Assembly: GCA_949316235.1 (NCBI GenBank)
Contig: OX438748.1
Location: 4,405,001-4,469,000 of the forward strand
Origin: Oegoconia quadripuncta
Lineage: Eukaryota; Arthropoda; Insecta; Lepidoptera; Autostichidae
Direction of reading: 5' to 3'
Length of the DNA stretch: 64,000 nt
In this document: positions 30,700 to 42,751 of the stretch, piece after piece
How the letters are laid out: each line of letters starts with the position of its first letter
How positions within the stretch are numbered: position 1 is the stretch's first letter
Program-made: the position numbers and the translations under genes
Notes under the pieces: model-generated
The model's input: only the letters and a program-made list of their open reading frames with translations
Told to the model about the DNA's origin: nothing
Databases searched by the model: none

Positions 30700-30751
30700 T
30701 TTAAATTTGGCAAGTTTTGTAATAATATGCACCTGCTTTTACTTTTGACTG
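30700..30751 (+). CDS. Candidate micro-exon with start codon
   Basis: Acceptor TAATCTACTTCATTTCAG ends at 30699, ATG is at 30727 and a consensus donor GTGAGT starts at 30752. The eight codons read MHLLLLLT and the exon ends in phase 1, like the exon at 17465. Such a short hydrophobic start could be the first part of a signal peptide. Short length makes chance occurrence a real alternative. Confidence 0.35.
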
Positions 30752-31084
30752 GTGAGTTAAAACTTACAAAGTATAATCTTAATTAAAGTAGTAATAATAA
30801 ATCTTCTAAAATTTAAAATCAAACGTACAAATAGTATTATCACCTTGAGACATACGACATACCAATTTATAGATTTATTGTTCTACAATGTAGGTCTCAT
30901 TGAAGTCATTTATTCGAAACTCTTGTGGTAGGACGTAAAGGGAGATAATGTACTTTGATTTTGTTTGATGTAATGATCTTGTTGGTCTAAATTACAGCTT
31001 AATGAGAAGATGGCCTCTTTTTACCCGACAGCCCAAGAAAGGAGGCTAATGTTTTTCGACTGAATGTAAGTATGTATGTATGTA
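30752..31084. other. AT-rich spacer, possible intron
   Basis: No repeat or exon recognised. Confidence 0.35.
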
Positions 31085-31465
31085 AGGAATAAAATAGGGC
31101 ATATTAGGTAAGTGAAATAGAAGTTATTGGCATAGGTAGATTATTTTTTTTTATTCAAAACATCATCGACCCACGCGCTTGCCGGAGATTGACTGGCGAG
31201 ATTCGTAGGGTTCCTATCATGCCAATTTTAATTGGAACTCAAATTTTCTCCAAGTTCTAATTAAAAAAAAACAAAAAAAGTATTTTTAATTTATTTCATT
31301 CAATGATGTAATTATGTGCAATAGGTTACAAACGCGACCGTTAAATGCCACAATGTTTTAATAAATTTTATAGTTTTGAAGAAAAAAAAATTAAACTACC
31401 TATGCCAATACCTTCTCTTTCACTTACCTAATATGCCCTATTTTTTTCCTTACTGTAAAAAGACT
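31085..31465. mobile_element. MITE H, compact copy
   Basis: Arms of about 70 bp (31085-31155 and 31385-31455) are reverse complements: AGGGCATATTAGGTAAGTG, AAATAGAAGTTATTGGCAT, AGGTAG and a T run. The interior (GAGATTGACTGGCGAGATTC, GTTACAAACGCGACCGTT) matches the two halves of the copy at 26907. About 380 bp in all. A single terminal piece also lies at 33450-33535. Confidence 0.75.
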
Positions 31466-31494
31466 CATCCAGTTATAAGTATGCATGTATGTGA

Positions 31495-31790
31495 GGAGAC
31501 CCTCACATACACATCACTACACACACTCACACACTCGCCCGAGTGTGTGTTTGTGAGGGGGTGAGTGTATGAGATGCTGAATAAAATTAGAACAACAGCA
31601 ATCAGCCATATCCTTTCATCCTCACTGCCAGCTTTCTCACTCTTGGAGAAAATATGGCCTAAAATAATCTACCATGTTACCATCTAGTTTCGCGAATTGG
31701 GGTCCGACATCAGACTATGGGTGAGTGTATGAGTATGTGAGTGTGTGTAGTGAGTGTGTGAGTGAGTATGCAAGTATTTGGATGTACATG
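31495..31790 (+). repeat. GT/CA-rich simple sequence
   Basis: CACACTCACACACTC, a CACACACTCGCCCGAGTGTG hairpin and GTGAGTGTATGAG tracts on both sides of a short unique piece. Confidence 0.6.
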
Positions 31791-32534
31791 TAGATTCGTC
31801 TTGATAACTGGAGTGGACACATTTTAACATGAAAAATATAATGTCGGGTTTTTTTGGTTTTTAAATACTTAGTTTATATTACTTTTTGGTGGGATACGAT
31901 CTTATCTTATCTTGAGAAATCGGTTGGGCCATTTCGAAGATAATAAACTGTTAACACAGTTGGTTTATCTTGATAATATAATATTTACTATTTACGTCGC
32001 TTTTGCACTTACGTGTAATGACAGTCTTCGCCCTGGTTGGTTATTTTTTTTTAACAAGCTTTTGTTATTAGTTTCACTTGTAACTGACTTACACATATTT
32101 TTATCGTATCGAAATGAAATTTGGTATCTATGTTATGTAGTTCGGATGACAATACCATATATTGAATCTTATCTGATCTGATGATGGAGCTAGGAGGTGG
32201 ATGGTGGATCTCTTCAGTGGCTACTAGGAAACCTCAGGGGTTGGGACTCATATGATTCGTTTCGATTTGCAATTGATGTAGAGGGTCTGATGATGGAGCC
32301 ACGGGATGGATGGTGGAGAATACTATACAAATACACTTTATAATAAAGAAAAAAGTACAATATAATACAAGTAAACCCCTCAAGTTTGGGTTCATATGAT
32401 TCGTTTTGACGAGTCCAATATATTGCACTTGTGTCGATGGTTTGATCATGGAATCAGGAGGTGGATAGTATATCTCTAGCATGTTTTTAGTTCTTTTCAA
32501 CCACATATTACCATAAATGTGTCTGTGAGAAGTG
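31791..32534. other. Spacer with a locally duplicated phrase
   Basis: The text CTCA..GTTGGGACTCATATGAT (32230), TCTGATGATGGAGCCA (32287) and CTCAAGTTTGGGTTCATATG (32378) recurs, suggesting a decayed local tandem repeat of roughly 110-150 bp. No coding. Confidence 0.4.
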
Positions 32535-33110
32535 GTAGAAGGACAGAAGGATATAGAAGAGAAAGCCGGAAATCAGGTGAATGGAGCACTGCACGCCTGG
32601 GGAGCCAGAATTTATCTAAAAAAGCTCGTTTGGCTGTTCATGGCGGGGTGCTGGTTGGTTCCAACACTGATTTACGGGAGTAATTGTTGGGTATGGCAGA
32701 AAAAGAATGAAAGTAGAATTAATACAGGGGAAATGAGATCATTGAGAATTATGAGTGGGGTGACTTTGAAAGAAAGAATCAGGAATAAGTGTAATTAGGG
32801 AGTTGTGCATTGAAAGAAAATTGATCAAAGATTGAAAAAGTGAAAAAGGTATGCTGAGATGGTTTTGACCTGTGGAGAGGGTGAATGAAAGAAGCCTTTC
32901 GAAAGAGATATACGAAGCGAATGTGGATGGTAGTGTTGGTAGGGGAAGACCACGGCCAATGTACCATGATTAAATCGGGGATATCTTAAAGAAAGGCCAC
33001 GTCAAGAGTACCCTAAACAGACAAATATGTATGTAGAACCTTATGAGAGAAAATGAAGCAAAAGAGGTTTATCAGGGTCGTAGCAAGTGGAAGTCTGTGG
33101 TCTCTGCCTA
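32535..33110 (+). pseudogene. RTE-like LINE ORF C-terminus
   Basis: The plus frame reads NQVNGALHAWG, VPTLIYGSNCWVWQKKNESR, then MRSLRIMSGVTLKERIRNKC. After stops and frameshifts, RWF-type and LSKEIYEANVDG-type pieces follow to about 33100 (GRGRPRPMYHD in another frame). This is the region after the reverse transcriptase in RTE-clade elements. It belongs to a different subfamily from the relics at 19515 and 36005. Confidence 0.75.
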
Positions 33111-33749
33111 CACCTACGGTAAACAGGCGTGACTTTATGTATGTATGTAGTATCCGCCATCTCTATATTATAAACAGTATGTAGGTACTCTAAATAGATA
33201 GGATGTTGGTAGAAAATAACATCATAATAATAACAATACACATAAACCAGTTCATAACAGCTGCAAGTAACCTTTGGCCCAATGCCACTAACTTGTAACG
33301 TAGTTTCTAGCTCATGTTTTCCGATATAATGTTTGCCATCTAATGGTGGCGGCGTATAACACTATATGTAATATATATGCTATAGCTCTGTTCAAGTGCA
33401 GTTCATTTTTATGTGACTGTATATAGGGTTACTTTTACAACGATCTGCCTGCGACATATACTAATGCCAATAACTTCTATTTCACTTACCTTATGCCCTA
33501 TACTTACGGTAAAAAAACTCATCCGGTATAGATGAACACCAAAATGATTCCATAAATGCTCCTTTTTTCATCTTTTGCTCACTAAAAATAGCTGAAAAGA
33601 ACACAAAAATTATACAGCCAAAGTATTATTAAAGTGCATTCGAATTTTTTTACCCTTTTTAATAACGATATAAAACCTTTATATGGAATGAGTCGGCACG
33701 AAACATCAATTAACTTATGCAAATGTGAGGGGAGGTAGACCCGCCGTTT
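33111..33749. other. Spacer with a terminal piece of MITE H
   Basis: 33450-33535 carries GCCAATAACTTCTATTTCAC, TTACCTTATGCCCTAT and ACTCATCCGG, the right end of MITE H. The left partner is absent. The rest is unremarkable. Confidence 0.5.
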
Positions 33750-34587
33750 TTAGGGTTCCGTAGTCAATAACGAACTCTTAAAGTTGGCGAGTCCGTCTGT
33801 CTGTTTGTCCGAGGCTTAGCTCAGAGGCTCTTATTATTAGAAAGCTGTAATTTGGCATGGATATACATATTAATAGGTAATCACACCGACAAAGGGGTAA
33901 AATAAAATCTTGAAACAGTACATTATGATGTAAGTGCTTTATGGTGTCTATAACACACGAGGCGGAATTTCAGGTCAAAATAAAAAATCAAGCGGCGCGC
34001 TGACTTACTGGCTGGCGACGCGCAGCGGGCAGTTGGAAATATGAAAAAAAAAAAAAATAATTTGAAGCATATTTTATTACTGATCTCCATAACACATGGA
34101 GATCAGCGATATTTTATCCACCGGGCTGATGGTGTTATCACTTGGCTGTATGAGACTTCTGTTCTTTGCCATAGCAAACAGTGTGTTTATAGAATATAAT
34201 CTAGAATATCAATCACAACGTGGGGGATGAATTTTATTATTGTTCCCCGTCGTATGGGATGTCGTTGGATATAATTTTTGTTAGAGTCAAGTGTTGTCGT
34301 TCCCGGGCTGATTTTGGATACGTTAAAATAATTCACGGCAGAAGTATAGTAATGAAGTTAAAAGGAAAATTATCACAGGTAAGTTGGTATTTCAATTTAA
34401 TGAGTAATAGTCGAAATAAAAATATAGGTATTAACGTTGAAAATTATTTTTCCATTTTTTTTTTTTTTTTTTTTTAATTAGAATGGGATCGCTCTTGACC
34501 TTAATCTGGACTAATGTCGAGATAAGGTCTACGATGGAACGAACAAAAAAGTCCCTCCTAAGTCCGCATATTGTTAGGGTCAGGGGG
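33750..34587. mobile_element. Element K one-sided copy and following sequence
   Basis: AGGGTTCCGTAGTCAATAACG, TTAGCTCAGAGGCTCTTATT and AGCTGTAATTTGGCATGG start the element. A typical far end (GGAACCCTACACTCCGCGTA, CCCGACACGCACTTAGCCGG) appears at 34828-34870, so one long K element may span 33750-34870. A perfect hairpin lies inside at 34080-34106 (CTGATCTCCAT, 5-base loop, ATGGAGATCAG) and a 23-T run at 34453. Confidence 0.45.
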
Positions 34588-34821
34588 TCTACTCTCTAAC
34601 GAAAATAGCTTCGGACGGCCGTAACTTCGGACTTTTTCTTTTGCAGTTTGCTGTGTCAATTATAAACCAATCGTCATTATTTTATTTTTGTTGTATACAG
34701 TTGGACATCACAAGTTAGTACGGGACGCAAGGAACGTCTGAAGTTATGAAAATAAAGGATTCTTAGCAAAAGAAAAAGTCCAAAGTTACGGCCATCCGAA
34801 GCTATTTTCATTAGAGTAGAC
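34588..34821. mobile_element. Inverted-repeat element, 56-bp arms
   Basis: 34588-34644 and 34766-34821 are reverse complements with few changes: GTCTACTCT, GAAAATAGCTTCGGACGGCC, GACTTTTTCTTTTGC. The spacer is 121 bp. No ORF. MITE-like, perhaps nested in element K. Confidence 0.8.
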
Positions 34822-35029
34822 TGTTACGGAACCCTACACTCCGCGTAGCCCGACACGCACTTAGCCGGTTTTAAATACACGTTAACCTCTGACGCACAAA
34901 GAGGAATGTTGTAAGCTAAGATCATGTGTATCTGTTGGTCTGTCTGTGGCATTGTAAAGCCAAAACTACAATGCCACAGGCTTTATTAACACGGTTTTGT
35001 TAGCTTCCCTTGTAACTGATCAACTAACA

Positions 35030-35185
35030 GCTAATTGTTTCGGGATCGGGATGAATAATATCTTAAGTTTTAATCCAGGGTGTGTTATACTTATAGGTAT
35101 GACAAATTTCATCCAAATCCGCTCATCCGTTTCGCTGTGATTGAGCAACAAACAAACATGTAAACTTTCGCATTATGAAAACACA
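35030..35185 (+). repeat. Repeat E fragment
   Basis: TTTTAATCCAGGGTGTGTT, CAAATTTCATCCAAATCC, TTTCGCTGTGATTGAGCAAC and CTTTCGCATTATG. Confidence 0.5.
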
Positions 35186-36004
35186 AAATAAACGGGAAAA
35201 GGACGGTAGCTATTAAAGTAAACATAGGCTTTCTGGAAATAGCCCCCCTGGGTTTGTGACGTCATCGGAAATATGTTTTCTTTTCATAAATTCATTGAAA
35301 ATACAGAAACTCGATATTAGGCAATGACTTCAAAAAGTTTTACGGAAATTACGAAAACATTCATTCTATCCTCTAGGAAACAAAATTAAAAACAACATTT
35401 CAATAGCCATCTTGGAACAGAGCCGCTCATTTAGCTAAATGAACCGACAGTTTGCGAGTTCGCCCCCACTTTGGGAAACAATTCGGCGAACTTCGGGCCT
35501 CGACCAATTTTAATTTGAGCTTCCAACTGTTCAGTATCACTGGTGAAACGATTATGTGCCTTTTTGCGATGAAAATTGGTTGGAATTGGATTTCTTTAAG
35601 TAATCAAATCTTGCTGCAATTGCTTGGTGGCCGGTAGAATTGGACCAGTCCACCATGTCACATCAACAACCTTATATTAGCCACTGCTGAGGCACAGGCA
35701 ATTGTTATTAAGAGATATAGATATCATTTGATCGTCACATTAAAAAGCTGACCCTACATTTTCAATATATGATGGTTCACTTTAGTAGGAAATGGTCCCT
35801 TTCGTCAATTTGTTATTTTTTTTGTAGAATAGTACCATCAATTCTACTGATATTTAGATAGTAATAAAACTAAAATAACTATAATTTGATATGTGAATTA
35901 CATTACATGATTCAATAATACGCATATATACATAATTACTACAAAAAAGTTTTATGATTGAGACATTCCTTTTAAAAAGGTTATGTTGGTAGTAGGTATA
36001 GGTA
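35186..36004. other. Unique non-coding stretch
   Basis: No shared repeat. 35400-35560 is GC-richer (TTCGCCCCCACTTTGGG, GAACTTCGGGCCTCG) without an open frame that convinces. Possible conserved non-coding DNA. Confidence 0.35.
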
Positions 36005-36200
36005 CTATGTATGAATGTGGAGGGATACAGAGGTAGACGAAGACCGAGAAGCTGTGGGTAGCCTGCGTGAGGAATTATATGTGTAATGAAAGGGGTGAGT
36101 ACGGAGATGACGGCTGATACAGAGTAGAAGAGGAAGAGATCTTGGGCAGATCCCACCTAGAGTGGGATAATAGCAGGAAAATGACGATGGCACTGGTAAG
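36005..36200 (+). pseudogene. RTE-like LINE 3' ORF fragment
   Basis: GAATGTGGAGGGATACAGAG, GTAGACGAAGACCGAGAAG, AAAGGGGTGAGTACGGAGAT and CCCACCTAGAGTGGGATAA match the end of the RTE relic at 20280-20475. Only the last 60 codons are represented, with frameshifts. Confidence 0.65.
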
Positions 36201-36282
36201 GGTCTTCAGTCAGTAGCTTTCGGCACTTAAAAAATAGAACCAACCTGTCTCTTCCCGCAGGTGTCATAAAAGGCCACTATGG

Positions 36283-37011
36283 GATAAAGCATTTATTTAC
36301 GCCACTGCGTTCACACAACTACACAATTTTTAAATTACAAAAGAAATATACATATACAAATAAAAGTAAAGAATAGAAAATACAAAGAGCGAATGTGTGC
36401 CGCAGTAGCACACATGGGGTTATAACTCAGTGTGGCACATCACTCAAAGAGCGAAACACTGGTTTTCAGTTACAACCCCTACAAGTACGAGTGCATAAAA
36501 GTACGCGCATGTTGCCGTCTGCGTGTACATTTGTGGTCAATCGTGAGTGAAAAGTGTCAGTTGTTGATACAGCTAGAGTTGAGTAGTAATTATGATAACA
36601 AGTTAAATGAATGATAATGATGTGACAAAAGGAAAAAGAGAAGTACATAGGAAGTTTCACTACAGGTAAAAAATACAAAGAGCTAATGTGTGCCGCAGTA
36701 GCACACATGGGTTATAACTCAGTGTGGCACATCACTCAAAGAGCGAAACACTGGTTTTCAGTTACAACCCCTACAAGTACGAGTGCATAAAAGTACGCGC
36801 ATGTTGCCGTCTGCGTGTACATTTGTGGTCAATCGTGAGCGAAAAGTGTCAGTTGTTGATCAGCAAGTGTTGTAATGATAACAAGTTAAATGAATGATAA
36901 TTATGTGACAAAAGGAAAAAGAGAAGTACATAGGAAGTTCCACTACAGGTAACGTTTTGGAATTCTTTTTTTTGTTTTTCCATTAAATGTGCCCTAAGGT
37001 GTTTATTGAAC
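36283..37011 (-). mobile_element. Element N with two tandem 293-bp monomers
   Basis: The left end AAAGCATTTATTTACGCCAC is the complement of the tail region seen at 8950-8990. Two monomers start at 36381 and 36674 with TACAAAGAGC.AATGTGTGCC, followed by CAGTGTGGCACATCACTC, ACAAGTACGAGTGCATAAAA and AATCGTGAG. They are about 95 percent identical. The right end (GTGCCCTAAGGTGTTTATTG) has its counterpart near 8530. No ORF is shared by the monomers. Confidence 0.7.
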
Positions 37012-38459
37012 AAGAATGGAATACATTTATTCGTCGACCATGACACAAGTCACTTAACCTACATTATACACATATAATATAGAATACTGGGTTGGTATAC
37101 AGTTAAAACTAATATCAGGAGACGTGACCCATATCAGGGGCAATGAAATGGTCCAGACTCAGCATGTGCTGTGGGTAGAAACCCGCAGCGCTGTTCATTC
37201 TGCCAGCGCAGCTCAGGGCACACAAAATTGTATGATTTGTAATTTGAACATTGTACTCGGCAACTCATAGTCCATGGGAACAAGCTTAATGATCCTTGGG
37301 ACTTTCCATGTTCTTCTTGTTTTACGAAGGCTTCTCCTATCCCGTCCTGAGATTCTACTATGCAAAACTACGAGTACGTATATCGCGTCATTGGACAGTC
37401 ATTTATCATTCATTGATAATGAAGTAATCAAGGACATGTTACTTATGTACAACCAGGTTCATAAGTGCATATCTATACAGTCCTAACTCAAATGATTTAG
37501 ATGGGACATTAATAGACAGTACATGTGGATGAAGTTCCTGATAAAAGCCAATGTAATTATGGAAATATTGGCCATTTCACATTTGAATAGCCATAGCGCA
37601 ATTAAATTAACGCCTCATTTGGGTGAATTTGTGTCTTCCTATAGCGTAGTTGAAATTATGCATGTAGGTATGTTGGTATGACATTCACAGCGAACGCTAT
37701 TGAAAACTATAGTGAAATTAAAGATGTATAAATATTGAGACCGAACATAAGAAATAAATTGCATAACTCGTTTCCATACAAAGGAATTAGCTACATTTAT
37801 GCTGTGACGTATGAGGAAATGTCGAGAAATGGGTTCTAAGTAATTCTTTGGTTTATCAGTTAAACACAGTTTTTTGGTGTATCTCGATGATATTATGATA
37901 GTCTTTCGAAGATTTTCTAAATTTTTAATTTTCTTTATAATGTTTTTATTAAAAATAATTAAATTTTCGATAAGTCATAATATTGTACTACGGTTTTCAT
38001 ATATTGCCAATACAATATAATTCAAAAAGTTTTTATTTTCTTCATAAAAATGTAGGTACAATACTTAACAATAGGTGCTTAAAATTATGACGTATATAAA
38101 ATAGTTCTTGAGAGAGACTGGTGTCCGTACTAGGAAACCTGTGTGACACATTGGATAAGTCAGTGTTCCTAAGAAAAACCACTTAGCACTTGTATAATAA
38201 TTTATTTCGAGACTCGTTACACACGTGTTCACTTCCAAAGTTCAACTCAGAATGCCCCCACCAGCCCAGTGTTCAGTCTTTTATAAGGTGTCCACCTTTA
38301 CGTCACTGCCGGTGTCATAATATAATGTACGCAAAATAGCAACTATTATAAATTTATGTGAATATTATTTAAAATCTACAATTAACCTAACAGACAGATC
38401 ACCTGCCTCTCACCCTCTGGAGTGGCTCTCTCATTGTGAGACAGTATGGTCAGTATGTG
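37012..38459. other. Unique non-coding stretch
   Basis: No shared repeat found. The frame at 37274-37486 has no domain character. Confidence 0.35.
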
Positions 38460-38710
38460 TCCAAAAACTTGTGTGTGTGGGGGGGGGGGCTGTGTGTGTG
38501 TGTAAATGTATGACAATATAAATATAAACATGTCCCTTCGTTTAGTCTTTAATAAAAACTGCATTAAAATTGGACCACTCATTACTGAGATACATCCGGA
38601 AAAAGACTCGACATACACACTCACATAGAGAGAGACACACGCCGACGCCGTCAAGCCATAACACTCGCGTCGTTTACGTCGGGGTTTAAAAAGGCATTTC
38701 ACGCACAATC
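38460..38710 (-). repeat. Repeat Q copy
   Basis: TGTGTGGGGGGGGGGCTGTG simple tract, then AAAACTGCATTAAAATTGG, ACCACTCATTACTGAGATAC, ATCCGGAAAAAGACTCG and GACGCCGTCAAGCC. The complement matches 45640 and 47218. Confidence 0.5.
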
Positions 38711-39422
38711 ACACAAAAATACGGAGACATCATGCATGCTTCAAGAGTACTGTCTTTTTTTGTGGGGAGTTAAAATGTTTTTATAGTTATAACACTACGT
38801 CCGGATTAACAAACGACCATAAACACATCACTAAATAGTAGACTATAACGACAAACCCCTACAACACGTGTTGGGTTAAAATTCACACGCCAACAAAAGC
38901 GCACGGCCCAACCCCGCCAATTGTTCCGACAGTGTGTTAATTACAAAATGTATAATAGTCCAGGACACATAATTAAATATCCTAAATGCGGCCCTGACAT
39001 GCCGAAAAGCGCGAGGCAGTCGCGTTTAATAGTGTTTCAGTTCCGAAATTAGCATAGTTGAATTTTGATTAGCAGTAAAACACAGTTGAACTTTGTAATG
39101 TTATTCGGAGAATGTTAAACCCCTATTAAATATTCGTTAATGACACTATAATGGACAAAACCTTGGTCGTTATGCATGGGAGTTGTCATAAATCGACTCT
39201 CGGATGACATATTTAATGTAGAATTTTGTTATGGGAGGCTGTGAAAACTTTGACTCATTCAACTTACAAAAAAACCATCTCAAGTACGTGTCTCCTTTTT
39301 TCGACATAAGATACAGGATATACTTTATGCATAATGGACATAAGGACCTATTTACAAGAAATTAAAAAAAATGTACTATTACCCAAATAATGGTACCTTT
39401 AAAAAATAATAATAAATAAATA
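38711..39422. other. Unique non-coding stretch
   Basis: Includes a GC-richer part at 38860-39030 (CACACGCCAACAAAAGCG, AAGCGCGAGGCAGTCGCG) without repeats or a convincing frame. Confidence 0.35.
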
Positions 39423-39648
39423 TCCTCATTGCGCCATCTAATTCCACACTGAGCAACTAGGCTTTATAATGGATACCAGGTGTTGATATTTTTATAAATA
39501 CTTTTTTTTTTGTAAATAATTCATATTATAAATGAAAACACCTTTAACTCGGGTAACCGTGTCTGTATCTATCATACAAATATATATAATTCGAACCCGC
39601 GACCTTCCGGTTTAAACCGATTTCTAACCGCTACACACCAAACAGATC
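39423..39648 (-). mobile_element. SINE B, diverged copy
   Basis: GCGCCATCTAATTCCACAC, CTATAATGGATACCAGGTG-type text, AAAACACC.TTAACTCGGGTA and TTCGAACCCGCGACCTT. The head is partly lost (CCGCTACACACCAAACAG). Confidence 0.75.
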
Positions 39649-39795
39649 GTCAATTTTTAATAGTCTCTCGAGTTTTCTAAATTTCCCATGTACGGATATT
39701 ACTGTGTTCTTCTTCGCTTAGTCGTATGGCCAAGACGTGATATGTCAAAGATATTTAAATAGTATATCATTGTTTTGAATGTAGAAAATAACTAA

Positions 39796-40205
39796 TCAAA
39801 AATCAAAATCAAAAATTATTTATTTCGTAAGTTATAAGAATAACATTTGAAATCGTCATTTGAAGAAACTCAGGGGTTGGTCTTTTTAAATAAGTCAATA
39901 CAAATACAATTTGAAATAATTGCTAAAATTATGATTCGACAAAGAAAAATAAAAATAAAAATATTGGATATTGCCGAGCGGATCATGTCCACGTATTATT
40001 ATCACACAGTCAGAAATTTTATAATAGCCAGTTTACATAGTTTCTGTTTAATGGTTGTTTTAAATTTATTTAAAGGCAAATTTTGAATGTCTACCGGAAC
40101 CTTATTATAAAAGCGTACAGGTACATTGTCCCTTGAATGACTTAGTGACTTTGTGTAAGCGACTGCTATGGATAGCGAGTTTATTTTTAAATCTTGTATT
40201 TACAT
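39796..40205 (-). pseudogene. Jockey-like LINE C-terminus and 3' end
   Basis: The tail is AATCAAAAATCAAAATCAAA at the left. The minus frame reads KVPVDIQNLPLNKFKTTIKQ then KLCKLAIIKFLTV, matching the 'P..I..L....FK..IK' end of Jockey-type ORFs. A related end is at 61475. Confidence 0.65.
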
Positions 40206-42329
40206 TACATTTACAATTTTTCTTAAACAAATGCAGATTCTTTCTTTCGTCCATTAAGTTTTCGTATGCGACGCCAAAGTTAATATATTGATTTCCTGAA
40301 ATTTAGTCCTCAGAGATATAATATCTTTTAATAATTACGAGTAATAGTTGACGCATCACTGAAGACCTTAGACCAAGCTGCTGAAAATATCCGCATATTT
40401 CCCCAAAATTCTCTTTCCAAGGAGCACTAAACGGGGCAACGCACCCGAATCTAATTACACAAAACCCCGTAACTTTACCTGCCGTTTTACATATCATCTC
40501 AAAGCACGTCCAGATTTTAACACTGTTTAACCGCAAAACCGTTTTGCCGCTCGGAAATATTTCATTTTATCCTTTGAGGAGGCGGCGCGTTGTTATGAAA
40601 ACAGGACTTTCACCGTTTTCCGGCCCCCATTCAACGGTAGAAGGAAACATCGGAAAGATTTATTAAATTCGCCCGAAAATCCGCGCAAGGCCCCATACGA
40701 TATTTTAAGACGGGGAAATGTGAATTATTTCGAATAATATTTTATGTGAATTTCGGCGATGCGCATGTTTCAAGCGACGTGTTTACCTGATCGTGCGTCA
40801 TTGGAGGTTTCACTGAATTTCGTGTTAAGCTACAGATTCTTTTGGCTTTCTTTATTCGGTAAAGGTAAGTGCCGAGTGGTTTTCGGCACGTAATAATTGA
40901 ACCGCCAAAAATTGGCAAAACAACCAACTTCAGTAGGTTTCCACTCTCTATCTCCGGAGGGCATCATCAGATCTTAATCAAATTTATATCGAATCAACCT
41001 GGTGATAAACCCTATCAAACTTAAAACAATCGTCAAAATAAACGAAAATATGGGTAAACATCAGATCACCTTGGAAGCATGTCATATTAAATAAATAAAG
41101 AATTTTCCAAATTGGTTTATAAATAATGGAGTTCTGAGGTAACAAATTATGTTGGTGGCCATATCTGATCTCCTCCATCATATCCAATTCAACAAATGAT
41201 ACTTTCTGAATGCAAATTCTTGACTCGTCGCCTTGAGTTGCTGAATACCAAAATCGCTATATGTATGCCTATAATACGTGACGTGTTCTCTCAATTCCTT
41301 ATAGATCCCCTCATGAGGAAAGGATTATGATGAACATGGGACCACCCTGGAATTAGGTATGTCCTGAGCGACTAAAGGAATTTACACCAAAAATCATCTA
41401 TAAATTTGCACGTTTCAGTGACGACCTAAACACTTGTGCACTTCGGGTGTCAGAATCGAGTTCTATGTCTTCAGGAATATCATCGTTTCCACAATTGAGA
41501 TTGTGGTAAAACGCATAACCAGTCAGCAAGCTGGTCAAATGGTCCAGTTATGACTGGATCATTGCAGAAATTATAGTCGCTAGGGCAAGAAGGTTATGAA
41601 GTGGAGAACGCAAGTACGAGTACCTATGCACACCTGCTCAATACGGCGATTAGAACAAATTATGGAAAGCGTTGCGAAGAGGCTCATGGTCAATAGTGGA
41701 CTTTCTGCTATTGATGTGATGCGAACATCGAAAATCGGATGTGAAAACGATGTATTCTAGCAAATAAATTAAAAAATAAAAGTTATTTGTAGCATACAAT
41801 AGCATTTGATTGGTAGAGGCTTTTGTCCGGCAATGCTTCGAAATTGTGTCAGGGTTATCCACAACTACTATGTCATTTTATGTAAAATTTGCATGTAAGA
41901 ATTCCTATAAATTTTTCATAACTTTTTTGATTTATGGTCCTTTCAATCCAGAAATAGCAAAGATAAATTTGTTATTCAACTCCTTAATGTTCCTTTTTTT
42001 GCACAAAATTTAACCAAAAAGGAGTGCTCAAAAACATGTCACAATCTCATTCTTTCGGAAAACTTTGTAACGAGCTGCTAATTCTCAAAGCTTCGCCGCA
42101 GTAAACTCCTTTGACGTAACAAAGAACTGAAAAAAAAACACCCTCTAGAGTTTCCAGGGTGATTATCTCGAATAGATGTGATTAATTTGGCGTGCCCTGA
42201 GCCCGTCCCCTTAATTACAGACCGGTTCAAATTAAGACGCCTCCGTTGAATTATCTAAGACGTCTTCACGGGCTGATAACATTCTGGTTAGAGGCTTGAT
42301 GAACAGTAGGTAATCCTAAAGCAACTGTA
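40206..42329. other. Long repeat-poor stretch, partly GC-richer
   Basis: About 2 kb with little shared repeat. 40370-40760 is GC-richer (AACGGGGCAACGCACCCG, GAGGAGGCGGCGCGTTG, TTTTCCGGCCCCCATTC) but has stops in all frames. A possible donor (AAAG then GTAAGTG) lies at 40865. At 42150-42260 there is GCCCGTCCCCTTAATTACAG. These may be conserved non-coding or regulatory elements, but I cannot show that from one sequence. Confidence 0.35.
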
Positions 42330-42570
42330 TCATGTCTACACAGAGATATCCCTAAAATTGGCGTTTGGGTGTTTCAAACATTAAAATTTTATGCTTGAAA
42401 CAACATCGACGGTTGACCTTTTGAAATATACAGAAATGCACACGTGACAGGGGATGAGCTCATCGCCGTTAAAACGTACAAATATATACATGGTTTTTGG
42501 TGGATAGTACCAGAGTCACCTTACGCGACACCCATGGGAAGAGATGGGTTGGTTTAATACTTTTTACGTA
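42330..42570 (+). repeat. Repeat I copy
   Basis: AGAGATATCCCTAAAATTGG, GCGTTTGGGTGTTTCAAACA, CTTGAAACAACATCGACGGT, GGGGATGAGCTCATCGCCG and CGACACCCATGGGAAGAG. This is the clearest I copy. Confidence 0.55.
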
Positions 42571-42733
42571 CCAAAACCACGGTTGCCATTAATGTGAATC
42601 AGTATTGTCTTTAGTTTGTTTGCAAGGGCATCTTCCTGGATAACCTCATTATAAATTTGGTGAAAACCTAACGATGTAGTCAGAAGATAAGGAATGGAAA
42701 CATATCAATATAGTCGGTTGCATTGCATACTTA

Positions 42734-42751
42734 GATCATGATATCATGATC
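42734..42751. repeat. 18-bp perfect palindrome
   Basis: GATCATGATATCATGATC. It could be a dimer binding site or chance. Confidence 0.8.
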
